DNA of 64,000 bases, from the NCBI GenBank assembly GCA_000277445.1, contig AJWJ01000011.1:1-64000 (forward strand). Reading direction: 5' to 3'. Source of the stretch: Polysphondylium violaceum. Taxonomy: Eukaryota; Evosea; Eumycetozoa; Dictyosteliales; Dictyosteliaceae. A program made the position numbers and the translations under genes. Of the stretch, positions 12,201 through 22,803 are shown one piece after another (position 1 is the first letter of the stretch; each line of letters starts with the position of its first letter). A model generated the notes under the pieces. The model was given only the letters and a program-made list of their open reading frames with translations, did not search any database and was not told the origin of the DNA.

Positions 12201-13468
12201 GAATCAAAATCTGGAATTGGTACTAATGTCATTGGTGAACCAACGGGTCTTGGTACAGCGACAATTTCTACATATGATGCGGGGAAATATCCAATCTTTC
12301 CATTTAATTCACCCTTTAACCAACCTTCTTCAGACTTTATATCTAATAAAATAATTTGATCATCTTTTTTAAATGGTAAATGCCATTGACCTGATGTTAC
12401 ATATGGATATAATGCTTTGGCAAATAAACAATCCTCTTTACTTCCACTACTTCCCATACTACTAATGCTACTATTACTCATACTATGAGAAAGACTACCA
12501 TTGCTAGCTGATGATGGTAAAGATGATGTTGCTGCTGATTTGGGTACTAATGCTGATGGAACATCTTCTTCTGATGTTGATAAATGAATTGATTGCTATT
12601 TATTTATTATAAATGTTAATAAATAAATAAATATAATATAGATAAATAATAAATAAACTTACTTTTGAAATAAAACCAATTTCTTCAATTAAATGTTTAA
12701 TGGTTGAAGATACCCATGTGGCATCCTCCATAATTTGATTTAAACTTTCTTTTTCTGGTCTTAAAATATTTGGTGCGAATACAGTTGCCAAATTACTGGC
12801 AGTCATTTTGTTGGTCAAATGATTAACTGCTACCTTGTTTAAAAATGTCATAATGTAAATAACAAGATCTCTATTAACTTTTGGTAATCCATAAACAAGC
12901 ATTCTAAGATGTAACATTCTTTGTAATAAATCTGGATTTCCTGTTGAGGTAGTTATTTTTAGAATGATGTTAGAAATTTTGTGTTTTTTTGGATTTTTTC
13001 TGATTTTTTCTAGAAAAAAAAAAAAAAAAGTTTCATGTGATTAATGGGGCCCCACTTTATGCGAATAAAAAAAAGTGATCAAAAAAAAACAATGAGAGTG
13101 GGCAGGAAAATATATATCAAACTAGGATTCAAATACTTACTAACTACTTTGATAAAAGTTGAGTAATATCTCCATATAAATAAGGGTTCGGGCAATTCTC
13201 TGAGATAGAGTTTTAATAAACCTGCAACTGTATGAATGTCAGCTGATGTGAATTTTGATAGATCTGCAGTTCCTTCGTTGAATGATTTCTTTAACTCTTG
13301 AATGACTACACCATTGCCAGGGATACGAAACAAACCCTCTTCATGGACTGCATCGCTTTTCTCTAACCAATTAACAATCTCTGTCACTATATTTGGGATG
13401 TTTGAACTGATTGGATTCTGTTTAACAACACATTCTAAATCAACTCCAAAAATTGTTGTTTTAGACAT
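9245..13468 (-). CDS. RhoGAP-SH3-proline-rich-DH-PH-DH regulator of Rho/Rac GTPases
   Basis: Three exons, 13468-13141, 12940-12663 and 12595-9245, join in frame to 1318 residues. Domains in order: RhoGAP (~1-195; arginine-finger segment EEGLFRIPG, and NLATVFAPNIL); SH3 (~257-312; ALYPY ... GWLKGEL ... GYFPASYVE); a Ser/Pro-rich region with many PPPPP runs (~400-740), suited to SH3 or profilin binding; DH RhoGEF domain (~763-950; TERTYVKQL, LPIQRLPRYVLLL); PH (~970-1065); and a second DH (~1100-1280; TSEEEYVGQL, LAEPLRRVSRYYLIL). One chain therefore holds both GTPase-activating and exchange modules, as in the dictyostelid Xac-type RhoGEF/RhoGAP proteins of the actin cytoskeleton. It converges with the ABC gene with 99 bases between stops. 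Start chosen as the first ATG upstream of the GAP core. Confidence 0.9.
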
Positions 13469-16276
13469 GTTGTTTATTTATATATATGCTACGCTAAATA
13501 ACCTGAGTAGTGATTTGTGTAATCTAAATTAATACCCTAATAATTCTGCTTCTGTTGTTGTTGTTGCCAATATGTATGACTCTGATTGATGGTAATGGGT
13601 GGGTGATGGGGTCCTTTTGAGAAAAAAAATAAATAGATATCAAAAAAAGCCTTTTTTTTTGTTTTTTTTTTCTTATTTTTTTTTTTTTTTAGCGTGGAAT
13701 AATTATTTGAAACACTCAATGAATGAATAAAGAGTGGATTTGACGACTATAAAAAAACAATATGTTTGGGAAATGATTTAATTATTATTATAACAAATAC
13801 ACGACGACACTGATACAGATATATAAAAAAAGTGTGTGCTGGGAGAAAAAGAAATTAAAAAATAAAGAGTTTAATTAGTAATGGTACAATATAAGAATGA
13901 TGGATGGAAGGTGTTGTGTTTTTGTTTATGTTTGAACGTGGGTGTTGAATATTAATATTAAATAAATTGATGATGAAACAAGATATGGTAGTTAGGAGAA
14001 AGGTGGGGTATATAAATGTGATTGAGATGGAGTGATGGAAAAAGTGAGAGGTTGTGATTACTTGAGGTTTGATTTGAAAACGATGGGGTGGTGGATTTTG
14101 TTAAAAGTGTGGTGTGTAAAACAGAGGGTGTGGTGTGTTTTTAGAGTGATTGGTGGTGGCGGTGTGGTTGATAATTAATTATAATAGTGTACAGTAGTTA
14201 AATCTGACTATGACACACAATCAATAAATAATGATGATTAAAAATGTCACAATTGTGTTATAGTTTGTTGTGCGTGTGTAGCGGTGTGTTTTTAGTTTAG
14301 AAAGGATATGATTGGTGGAGGCGGAAAGAAAATAGGGCAGAAGAAAAAAAAAAAATAGAAAAAATTTTTAGAGTTGGTTTTTTTTTCTATGATTGGTTTG
14401 AGATTACAGAGATGATCTATTTTTTTCATAGATACACACAAATCTAATTTTGGTGGGCGTTAAAAGTGATGAAAAAAAAGAACAAAAATTTTTATAGAAT
14501 AAAAAAGAATTTTTTTACAAAAAAAAAAAAAAAAAAAACGAAATTCTTTTTGGAATAGAGTTTTGATCAATTACGAGGGAGTAAATAAAATGATATTGAT
14601 GGACCTGAGGGGTCAAAAGATCGCTCGAGGAAATCCGAGTGAATTTTATATACTATAGTAGTGATTTGAAATATAGTGTGTAATATATATTACTTTTCCT
14701 ACAATCTTGTTGTTTTGAATGAAATGATTAATCATAAATGATCATAATGATGTTTGTGATTTTTTTTTTTTTTCTTGTTTGTAATTTAAAATGATTGAAA
14801 ATTATTATAATTATTATTGTTTATTAAATTGAGAGATATATATGGGAAGAGAGAGAGTGAGAGGAAAAGTGTTTGGTTGTGGATGGTGAGCAAGGTAGTT
14901 GTGGTGATGTTAAACGCTCTTCTTACACACTATTTCTATTTCTTGACACAATGAAATTATTATTATTATCAATTATTTCAGATATATGCACAATGATATC
15001 CCTATTATATTATATCTATTTTGCATAAAAAATAAAAATACTACATAAATACATAAATACAGAAATAAACACCACAAACAACCCCCTCCCACAAAATCAC
15101 AACACAATCACAACTCAACCCAACTCACACAACAACAACAACAACAAATAACAATTATTCAACACACAACACACATATATCGCAAATACATAGAGAGGAA
15201 AAAAAAAAAACCCTTGTCATTACCACACCAGTCTTGTGTGATTTATTCATATCATATCATATAACACCACATCAACATTAACAATAAGAATGAAAAACAG
15301 ATGAGTTTCAAACGTCTTATCCTTTACCTTTAAATAGATTAAACAAAAAAAAAAGATATGGTATACCAAAGTTATATATATAATGAGTGAGTTTATCTCT
15401 TTTCTTTCTATTCTGTGTTATCCAGTTTATATAAATAAAATTTTTAAACAAAATGGTGGAATCAGGACCTGCCCTAATCTATTTTCAATAGCCCCACAAC
15501 AAAAAAAATCAATCGTGGATCTCGTAAAAAAAAAAACCGATAAGATTTCAATATATTTTTTAAAATTTTTGCGACTTTTTTCAAATTTGATTATGAGTGG
15601 AACACATTATTTATCCAAGAGATGATTTGTTTATCTTTATCATCACCATCATCATTTTACCAATTAAATTAAAATTTGTAGAGACATTGAATTCATTTTT
15701 ATCATCTCTGTGCTGGACTCTTTCAAATAATGAGGTCACTTTTATCACCCAACCATCATCACACATTTATCTTTTTTTTTTTTACCTTTTTTCAATCACG
15801 ACATCACGCAAACAAACATACATATTCAATTGAATAGATACACTTTTGATTGATAGAAGCTGACTTAATTGGGTTTTCTATCCATAAAGGATCATCACAC
15901 TCCATACTTTAAAAAGAAATGTGATAAAAATAGATTATAGTTGGGTGGTAATGGGTTCGTGGGTGAGTAAGTAAGCTAGTTATGGTTATGTGAGAATTTC
16001 AAAATTTTGAACCACCACTCACACAGTGGTTGTGATGCGATGTAGATGAAAATGAAAATGAGTGTTGTAAATTGACTTTTCTATTTTTAAATTTACCTCA
16101 ACTGGGTGTTTATTTGACAAGTAATTGTCACTTTATAAATCATTGGAAGTTAAATCACATCTTTAATTGTATTATGTTAATGTCTTATCTTTACAATGAT
16201 AGAAAAAGTAATTGTTACTCTTTCAAATAATCGGGGTGTTGAACAATGGATTTTGTTGGTTTATTAGGATTGTGCA
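13469..16276. other. Long intergenic region, no gene supported
   Basis: About 2.8 kb. 13850-14180 is rich in G/T tracts (TGGTGTG-type) and 15050-15180 in C/A tracts (CACAACAA-type), which are near mirror complements. 14600-14640 is a short GC-balanced patch (GACCTGAGGGGTCAAAAGATC). 15590-15800 contains ATCATCACC tracts. Short ORFs look random. The region contains copy A of the repeat pair listed separately. Confidence 0.55.
15865..16096. repeat. Copy A of a dispersed about 200-bp direct repeat
   Basis: Shares ordered blocks with 16958-17157: GATCATCACAC, GATAAAAATAGAT.ATAGTTG.GTGGT, a hairpin core around TTCAAAATTTT, CACACAGTG, GGTTGTGATG.GATG.AGATGAAA and TGTAAAT. Identity is patchy but co-linear. 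It lies downstream of the 44-aa gene. Confidence 0.65.
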
Positions 16277-16498
16277 TTAAAAAGCGAAATTGTTTGAGGA
16301 AGAGGCTCTGCTACCACTTGTAGGATTTGTTTTGGTTGGGACATCAACAGCTACATATCAAATAAATAACAAAAGTTGTAATAAGAAAGTAAGTGAGTAT
16401 TTTTTCAAATAATTCTTTGATCAATAAAAAAACATACGAATTCTATTAATAACTGTTTTTTTGAAGAAGGAGCCTCCGCTATAAAATTTTGTATCCAT
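16277..16498 (-). CDS. Small two-exon gene encoding a 44-residue peptide, unknown function
   Basis: Exon 1 16498-16438 and exon 2 16350-16277 are separated by an 87-base intron with GTATGT and TAG ends. The join stays in frame to a TAA and gives 44 residues, starting MDTKFYSGGSFFKKTVINRI and ending in a Ser/Asn-rich tail (TSGSRASSSNNFAF). Exon base composition is higher in GC than the surrounding DNA. The peptide is basic, has no signal peptide or membrane segment, and is not a family I recognise. Dictyostelid genomes hold many such tiny intron-containing genes. Chance cannot be excluded for a protein this short, but correct splice signals plus a frame that is open only when spliced argue for a gene. 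Confidence 0.5.
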
Positions 16499-18554
16499 GA
16501 TGTAACAATGGGGTAATAAAAAAGATAATGAAGTGAAAATAAAAAAACTAAAACAAAATAAGAGGATAAAAGATATTTTAAAATATCTTTTTTTTTTTTG
16601 ATTTCTTTCCACTTATTTTTTTCTCCCAATAATATCCTTTTGGTGGCTTTCAAAATTTTGTTTAAATAAATATATTATAATAATTGTGTATGCGAAATGT
16701 ATCTAACACGACTAAAGCAATGTTTTGGTAGATCAGTGGAAAGATAATCGTGTTTATGAGCGATTGGATGGTAAGTAAATAGGTAGATCAAGTGGACAGG
16801 GTTTCCATAACCCAAAACTATTTGTTACCATTATTCATTGCTACTCTTCTTTATTTTCATCACGAACAATTAAAATTTTTATCATCTCCCATTTATTTAT
16901 TTCATTTTTGTATTTATTATGGATGTGGGATTCAAAAGGCTAAGGGATATGGGCATACTTACTTAGGTTATCTATCTATAATAGATCATCACACCACTAA
17001 AAAAGGAATGAGATAAAAATAGATAATAGTTGAGTGGTTATGTGAGTGAGTGGGTGATGGTTGTGAAATTCAAAATTTTCAACCATCACATAACCAACAC
17101 ACAGTGTGGTTGTGATGTGATGCAGATGAAATTTGTAAATGTACTATCCATTTAATTTTAAATTAACAGTTTTTGTTTTGTTGTTTAATAATATTTTATA
17201 TTCTATAGAAAATAATCTACAATTTCTTTAGAGATAAATATATTTGGTTATAGTATGATATCATTCATTTGGTTCATTATAAGTCTTTACATTAGTTTTT
17301 TTTATAATGCCTATATTATTTCTAAAAAAATAATCGATTTAATTCAAATATGCTTTTTATTTATTGTTTTAGTTGTAATACTAGAGATTAAAGCAAAAAG
17401 AAGATTATATCTTAAGAATTCAAAATCAACAATTAAATAATAATTGAGAGTATTTATTAGATTGTATATATCTAATATGCATAAATTAACAATAATTACA
17501 AGTATAAGAATCAAATCTAATATTAATTCTATAATTAACCAATACCATTGCAGTGTTTGTCTATTTTAACGAAAAAACGAAAAAAACATTATAGATTCAA
17601 GAGTCAAAAGTGTGTCATCATCATGACAACAACATATTTAAATCATTTTTCATATGTAAAATCACCAATAGTATCATTTTTTGCAAAAAATTATTCTAAC
17701 ATCATCTTTATTCAATCAAATAGAGTTTTTTTTACTCGACTTCAAAAGAAGTGATTAATTAACAACACAAACTCGATGATTTCATCGTCGATGTCTCTTA
17801 CTTGATTAGAGTTGAAATCGGCGGAAACAAATAAATAAAATATTTGTATCTATCGTAAAATTGTACTCTAAATACAGAGGAGGCAAATAGCTTTGACCAA
17901 CATAATTTCTTCTATTAAAACATCACACAAGATTGCAATTTGTTAAATTTTTATTTATTTATTTATTTTATTTATATATAAAGAAAATAAAAAGAGGACA
18001 TTGGAATACTAGTTGTTAAAGATTCTCATATCAAAAACTTTAATTTAGTCTACTGCATTCTCTATTGGAAGATATAAATCTAAATCGAATTTTTTAAAAA
18101 TTTAAAATTAAATTTCCTCTTCTGAAATTGTCGGTTTTTGTTTTAAAATCTTTGTTTTTCATTTTTTATGAAAATCAAGTGGTGACCGTGTTTTTAGGCC
18201 TGTAATGGTATTTATGACTGGAGGAACGGGAGATAAGTTAGATGGGCACGGATGGATACATCGTTCACTTTTCAACAAGGATCAATACATCTAAAAGCAA
18301 ATATTTAAATAATTATTTATATTATGATTTTGTTTTCAGACTAAAATCGCCTCACCCTCCCCCACATTTATAATAAAATTCATTTTTCAGTCAACACTCC
18401 CACCCACAATTTACACACTCTTCAAATATCTTTTTTTTTTTTTCCTCATTGTATTGTGTGCTTTCTATCCCCATATATACTGTACTGTTAATCTTTTTAT
18501 CATTTACCTTTAGTCAATTTATTTTATGTTATTTGATTGATTATCTTTTTCACA
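16499..18554. other. Intergenic region between the 44-aa gene and the prenyltransferase
   Basis: About 2 kb. Holds repeat copy B (16958-17157) and otherwise AT-rich DNA. A small self-complementary patch (GATGATTTCATC at about 17777) and a C-rich patch before the prenyltransferase (18350-18420, CCTCACCCTCCCCCAC and CACTCCCACCCAC) may be promoter elements. No further gene is supported. Confidence 0.5.
16958..17157. repeat. Copy B of the about 200-bp direct repeat, with a strong hairpin
   Basis: Partner of 15865-16096. 17054-17063 (GTGATGGTTG) is perfectly complementary to 17080-17089 (CAACCATCAC), with an inner AAATT/AATTT stem. A second small stem (CCAACAC/GTGTGG) follows. Copy A shows related but altered arms (GTGAG...CTCAC; ACCAC...GTGGT). 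It lies about 0.5 kb upstream of the 44-aa gene's start. Confidence 0.65.
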
Positions 18555-19536
18555 ATGGAATATATTCAAATTAATAATTCAAAAACGGTCGTTCAAAAAT
18601 ACCAAGATTTGTCAAAATATCTAAATGATTATTTTAAAGCAGGTCGACCTTGGACGCTGTTATTTATAATGGCCGGTAATTTATTAGGTTTAGCAGTTTG
18701 CTGCAAACAAGGATACTCATTTATGGTGGTTCCTTTTATTCTATCTGTGTTTATGACGGTCAATAGTTTATATTTTGCCAATCTGATAAACACTTATTTT
18801 GACTACCAAGTCACAAAAGATGAAACAGAATTGGGTGACTTTGATTTGACCGATATAGTTGGTTTCGTTTCTTTTTCACTTTTCCTCTCTTTTGTTTTTT
18901 TCATTTCTATGATGTGCTTTATTCCCAATGGTAACCTGATGTGTTACACTGAATTTTTAATATGTTTTCTATCAGTCCTTTTTTCAGGCTACGCATATAC
19001 TGCCCCTCCATTTGCACTAAAGTATAGAGCATTAGGTGAGATTGGAAACTATCCTTTTTTCATGGTGATTCCAACTCTCTATTTCTCACAAACTGGCTTG
19101 ATTTGGAATCAAGAGATACTAGAATACTCTTTAATTTTCTTTATATATTGCCTTACACCACTCCATGCTAACAATCATAGAGATCGTGAGATTGATATGA
19201 AACATGGTGCCAAAACAATCTCTAATTTACTTGGTGAAACCCTTTCATTTTATTTATATTTTGTCTATCACATAATGTAATTATTTTATTAAAATATTTA
19301 AATCAAAGACATAAAATATTAATTTATTATTACTTTTTAGAGCTTTAATTGGTATAGTGTATCTATCATTTAAATACCACAATAGATATTTATTATTACC
19401 ACTTTTTGGAATTCCATCGATTTGGAATATATACATGGAAACTAGATCAGGTGTGTATGATGGATTTGATGTTAAATCTGTTTGTTTATTATTTAAAATG
19501 GTAATATTACTATGTATTGGTGTAATACTTGGTTAA
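18555..19536 (+). CDS. ubiad1: UbiA-superfamily prenyltransferase, UBIAD1/MenA-like
   Basis: Two exons, 18555-19276 and 19341-19536, with a 64-base GT-AG intron, give 305 residues. It is a multi-pass membrane protein (about eight hydrophobic segments). The first Asp-rich site is ANLINTYFDYQVTKDE; the second is NNHRDREIDMKHGAKT, each matching the UBIAD1/MenA pattern for Mg2+-prenyl-diphosphate and aromatic acceptor binding; SGYAYTAPPFALKYRALGE is also typical. Members join a polyprenyl tail to a naphthoquinone (menaquinone or vitamin K type). ATG 18555 is the first ATG in frame. The TATA-like and C-rich stretches upstream suit a promoter. Confidence 0.88.
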
Positions 19537-19822
19537 AACAACATTATTATTAGACAACCAATATTTATTAATTCTTGTATTTTTAAAAAAACAATTTAAA
19601 TTGTTTACAATTTTGATTTCACAATAAATATTTATTTATTTATTCTCCTCTATTCTACTTTCCAAATGAGTCATTTTTTGTTTTTTTTTTTGAAAATGTT
19701 CCTATTTCGCAAATTTGTAAAAAATATAAAAAAAAGGGGTGACGATTATGATCTTCACTATAATCATTTGAAATCATATATTGTAATAACACACTAGAGT
19801 AATAGTAATACGTACAACTACA

Positions 19823-20590
19823 ATGGCTAGAAATAAAAAAGAAGTTGATGTGCCACAAACAAGCAGTAGTGGTAGAAAAATCATTAAGCCAGGCTCAGAG
19901 GAAGCTCTTGTAGCTTTGAGAAAAACAGCTGATGCTGTCACTGAGATGGAAAAGAAGAATCTTAAAAAACAACAACAACAACAAAAGAAACAAAGCAAAT
20001 CAAAACATTCAGATTCAGATTCAAACTCTTCGGATGATGAGATTATATCAACAACAAAGACAACAACCAATAATAAAAAGAAAGCAATGAAAACTACGTC
20101 ATCGAAAGAAGTCGTTGATGATGATATTGTGTTTGATCATGACGAACCCAAGGTTAAAAATAGAAAGTCTTCAAAGAAAGAATCATCGTCATCACCATTA
20201 TCATCATCATCATCTAGTAATACAGCAACTACAACTCCTGATACAGCAATGAAATATAATAGATACTATTCGCCAGAAGAATTGGAACAAATGTAAATAT
20301 TGCTATCATTACAGACAAACTCGTATTTATAATTGTATTGTGTTTAATGTATTAATATGTATCATTTCACCAGTCAAAAAGAAAATAGATTAGTATTCCT
20401 TAAACTTATTATATTCTCAATATTGATGGTTCTTGTACCTGTTTGTGTGTTTAAAGTATTCAATGGAGTTGGTGGTGATTATTTGGGTATCAATAGAGAC
20501 GATAGAGTAACATATGCAGGTGTTGGTTCTGTTCTTGGTTTATTATTTGTTATGGCTGCCTATAGTATTATGGCCTATTATGAAGATTAA
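19823..20590 (+). CDS. vma21: VMA21-like V-ATPase assembly factor with a long charged N-terminal extension
   Basis: Exons 19823-20292 and 20374-20590 (81-base GT-AG intron) give 228 residues. The last about 70 residues match VMA21: a first membrane helix (LVFLKLIIFSILMVLVPVCVF), a loop, a second helix (TYAGVGSVLGLLFVMAAYSIM) and a short acidic tail AYYED. VMA21 is an ER-resident chaperone for assembly of the V-ATPase Vo sector. Family members are usually about 75-110 residues. Here a Lys/Ser/Asp/Thr-rich stretch of about 155 residues precedes the core; its start MARNKKEVDVPQTSSSG and poly-Gln/Ser runs look disordered and cytosolic. The junction is in phase, so the extension is part of the gene model, though an internal start in exon 1 is possible. 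Confidence 0.82.
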
Positions 20591-20685
20591 TGCGCGATAA
20601 AAAATATAATAATAAACAGATACAGATATAGATTCATACAGATAAATAGTGTGTATATTTATTTATTTGCTAATGAACGAATGAA

Positions 20686-22803
20686 TTAATTATTGGATGA
20701 TTTCAATTCCATGATTTGAGACTCGAGTAGCTCGATCTCTTGTTCTTTGGCTTCTTGAATTTTAATCAATTCATCGACTTTGGCTTTTGAACGATCCTTG
20801 ATCATCTTGTTGGGTGCAGAGTTGTAGCTGTGTTGTGCTTTTTCAAGTTTGGATTTATTGGATTGAGATTCTTGTTGAAGTCTTCTTAGATTGCTGACAA
20901 GATTGAAAAGTTCAGAGTCATTGTTTGATTTACTAGATTGCGATGGTATGGGTGGTGTAGGTTGTTCGGCAATAGACATTGGTGTCGCCGGTGTAGTAGG
21001 TGTGGTGGGAATGGCTTCCATGCTATTAATGATTGGTGATATAATTGGTATGGTTTGTGCATGTCTGAGTGATGGACTTGTATTATCTACTGGTTGTTGA
21101 TTAGTTGTTGTGGTTGTGGTTGTATTTACAGGAATAGATGGAGGTGTTGATATGGATTGTAAGGGTGGTGATGATACATTACTATTAGTTGGTGGACTAT
21201 TAATAGATGTTGTTGTGGTTGTAGTTGGTGTTGATGAACCAAGGTTAGTGAGTTGGGGTGATGCTGGATTAATACTAATATTTAAATTTGGTTGAATATC
21301 TTCCATTGATTTAGATGGAGTAATAATGTTGTTATTACTATTGTTATTATTGCCGCTACTATTTCTACTACTTCTATGTGGTGAATGATCTCTATCTCTT
21401 TTTCTTTTTCGTTCTTCACCTCCTCTTGGTGATTGAGGTGATATTGATGAGGATGACGATGATGATTTCTTTGATCTTCTTCTTTCATCACCACTACCAG
21501 GTGAAAGGGGTGATCTAGCTGATATAGATGTTGGTTGAGGTGATAGTATACTACGTTCTTCAGGTGGTTTAAATTCTGGTGATGTTGGTATTGAATTATA
21601 AGATAATTTAATTTTCAATGGATTCGATAAACTTGTTGATCCAATAGTAGGTGTAGTGACTGTAGGATTGTTGTTATTATTATTATTACTATGACTACTA
21701 CTACTATTTGGATGATGATGTCCCCTTTCTCTACCTTTATCACTTCTTTGTTTTCTCTCCCTTTTCTCTGCAGATGAGGGCGATTTATGACTATCAAGTG
21801 GTGAACGTTCATGACTACGACGATGATGTCTTGAATCATCATCACTATCATGACGATTACTATTGTTGTTGCTATTGTTATTATTTAATGATTGTTGATG
21901 TGGAGGTTTCATCATATAGGAGGGAGTCTTTATCTTTATAGTTCTAATTTGATGTTCAATATCACTTTCATCAACCTCATCCTCTTCACCACTATCCATA
22001 TCATCATCCAATGCAAATTGTTCTTCTGCTTTCTCTTCAAATATAACGGGTTCTCTTGAGTTTTGGCTAAACAAATCTGTGCCATACTTATCTTTTAAAT
22101 CTGCCAAAGATACAAATTCAATGTCCTCTTGTTCAGAATAGGCTGGTTTAATAGTTCTAACCAATGCTTCCTCCAACTTGGCCAACTCTGTTACTTTTTC
22201 TCGATTATAGTTTTTGTATCTCTTTTTAACTATATCTTTGGTGGGTGGTGTTATTCCACTATTTAATTTATAGTTTTGTTGTTGTAGCTGTAGTTGTTGT
22301 TCGCTGATACCACTATTGTTATTTACATTGTTATTACTTTGATCCATATTATTGTTGTTGTTATCATGTACAATAATCATTTGTCCTATATCTGCAGTTT
22401 TATAGAAACTTAGTTTATCAAATGTTTTGTGAGACTCTATAATACACGGTAGATCACATAGACTGGCATTAAACTCTTGATCATCAAATTTAAATTGAAT
22501 TTGTCTATCTGTTTTAAACTGAAAATCTATTGGTACATCTATGTGTTTTTGTCTAAGCATTCTCTTTAATTTATCTGATAAATGGGGTGGTAATCGTAGT
22601 AGTAGTTGGTCTTCACTGTCGTCAGGTCTACCATATCCACCTGAATTGATGTCTGTGTTGTTGGCATTGTTGTTGATGTTATTACTATTCAAACCACTAC
22701 TACTGCTATTGATACTAACTAGACCACTGCCACCAATGGTCCCACCACCACCTCCACCACCATAGGATGTCGATAGCGATGTATTTGAATTTGATTGCTG
22801 CAT
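20686..22803 (-). CDS. taf7: TAF7 (TFIID subunit, TAFII55 family)
   Basis: Single exon, 705 residues. The conserved TAFII55 N-terminal domain spans about residues 62-150: EDQLLLRLPPHLSDKLKRML ... ASLCDLPCIIESHKTFDKLSFYKTADIGQMIIV, with the YKTADI.QM hallmark. After it come basic and acidic low-complexity stretches (Gly, Asn, Ser, Thr, Gln runs; an Arg/Ser/His-rich block at about 330-500). The C-terminus is a predicted coiled coil (KSNNDSELFNLVSNLRRLQQES ... EQEIELLESQIMELKSS). TAF7 binds TAF1 and restrains its acetyltransferase activity in TFIID. Most of the length over human TAF7 (349 aa) is low-complexity insertion typical of dictyostelids. It converges with VMA21, 95 bases apart. Confidence 0.9.
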   Translation of the reverse strand: MQQSNSNTSLSTSYGGGGGGGTIGGSGLVSINSSSSGLNSNNINNNANNTDINSGGYGRPDDSEDQLLLRLPPHLSDKLKRMLRQKHIDVPIDFQFKTDRQIQFKFDDQEFNASLCDLPCIIESHKTFDKLSFYKTADIGQMIIVHDNNNNNMDQSNNNVNNNSGISEQQLQLQQQNYKLNSGITPPTKDIVKKRYKNYNREKVTELAKLEEALVRTIKPAYSEQEDIEFVSLADLKDKYGTDLFSQNSREPVIFEEKAEEQFALDDDMDSGEEDEVDESDIEHQIRTIKIKTPSYMMKPPHQQSLNNNNSNNNSNRHDSDDDSRHHRRSHERSPLDSHKSPSSAEKRERKQRSDKGRERGHHHPNSSSSHSNNNNNNNPTVTTPTIGSTSLSNPLKIKLSYNSIPTSPEFKPPEERSILSPQPTSISARSPLSPGSGDERRRSKKSSSSSSSISPQSPRGGEERKRKRDRDHSPHRSSRNSSGNNNNSNNNIITPSKSMEDIQPNLNISINPASPQLTNLGSSTPTTTTTTSINSPPTNSNVSSPPLQSISTPPSIPVNTTTTTTTNQQPVDNTSPSLRHAQTIPIISPIINSMEAIPTTPTTPATPMSIAEQPTPPIPSQSSKSNNDSELFNLVSNLRRLQQESQSNKSKLEKAQHSYNSAPNKMIKDRSKAKVDELIKIQEAKEQEIELLESQIMELKSSNN

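Noticed and set aside
22541-22765. Plus-strand Leu/Pro-rich ORF
   Set aside because: Antisense of the Gly/Ser/Asn-rich start of TAF7.
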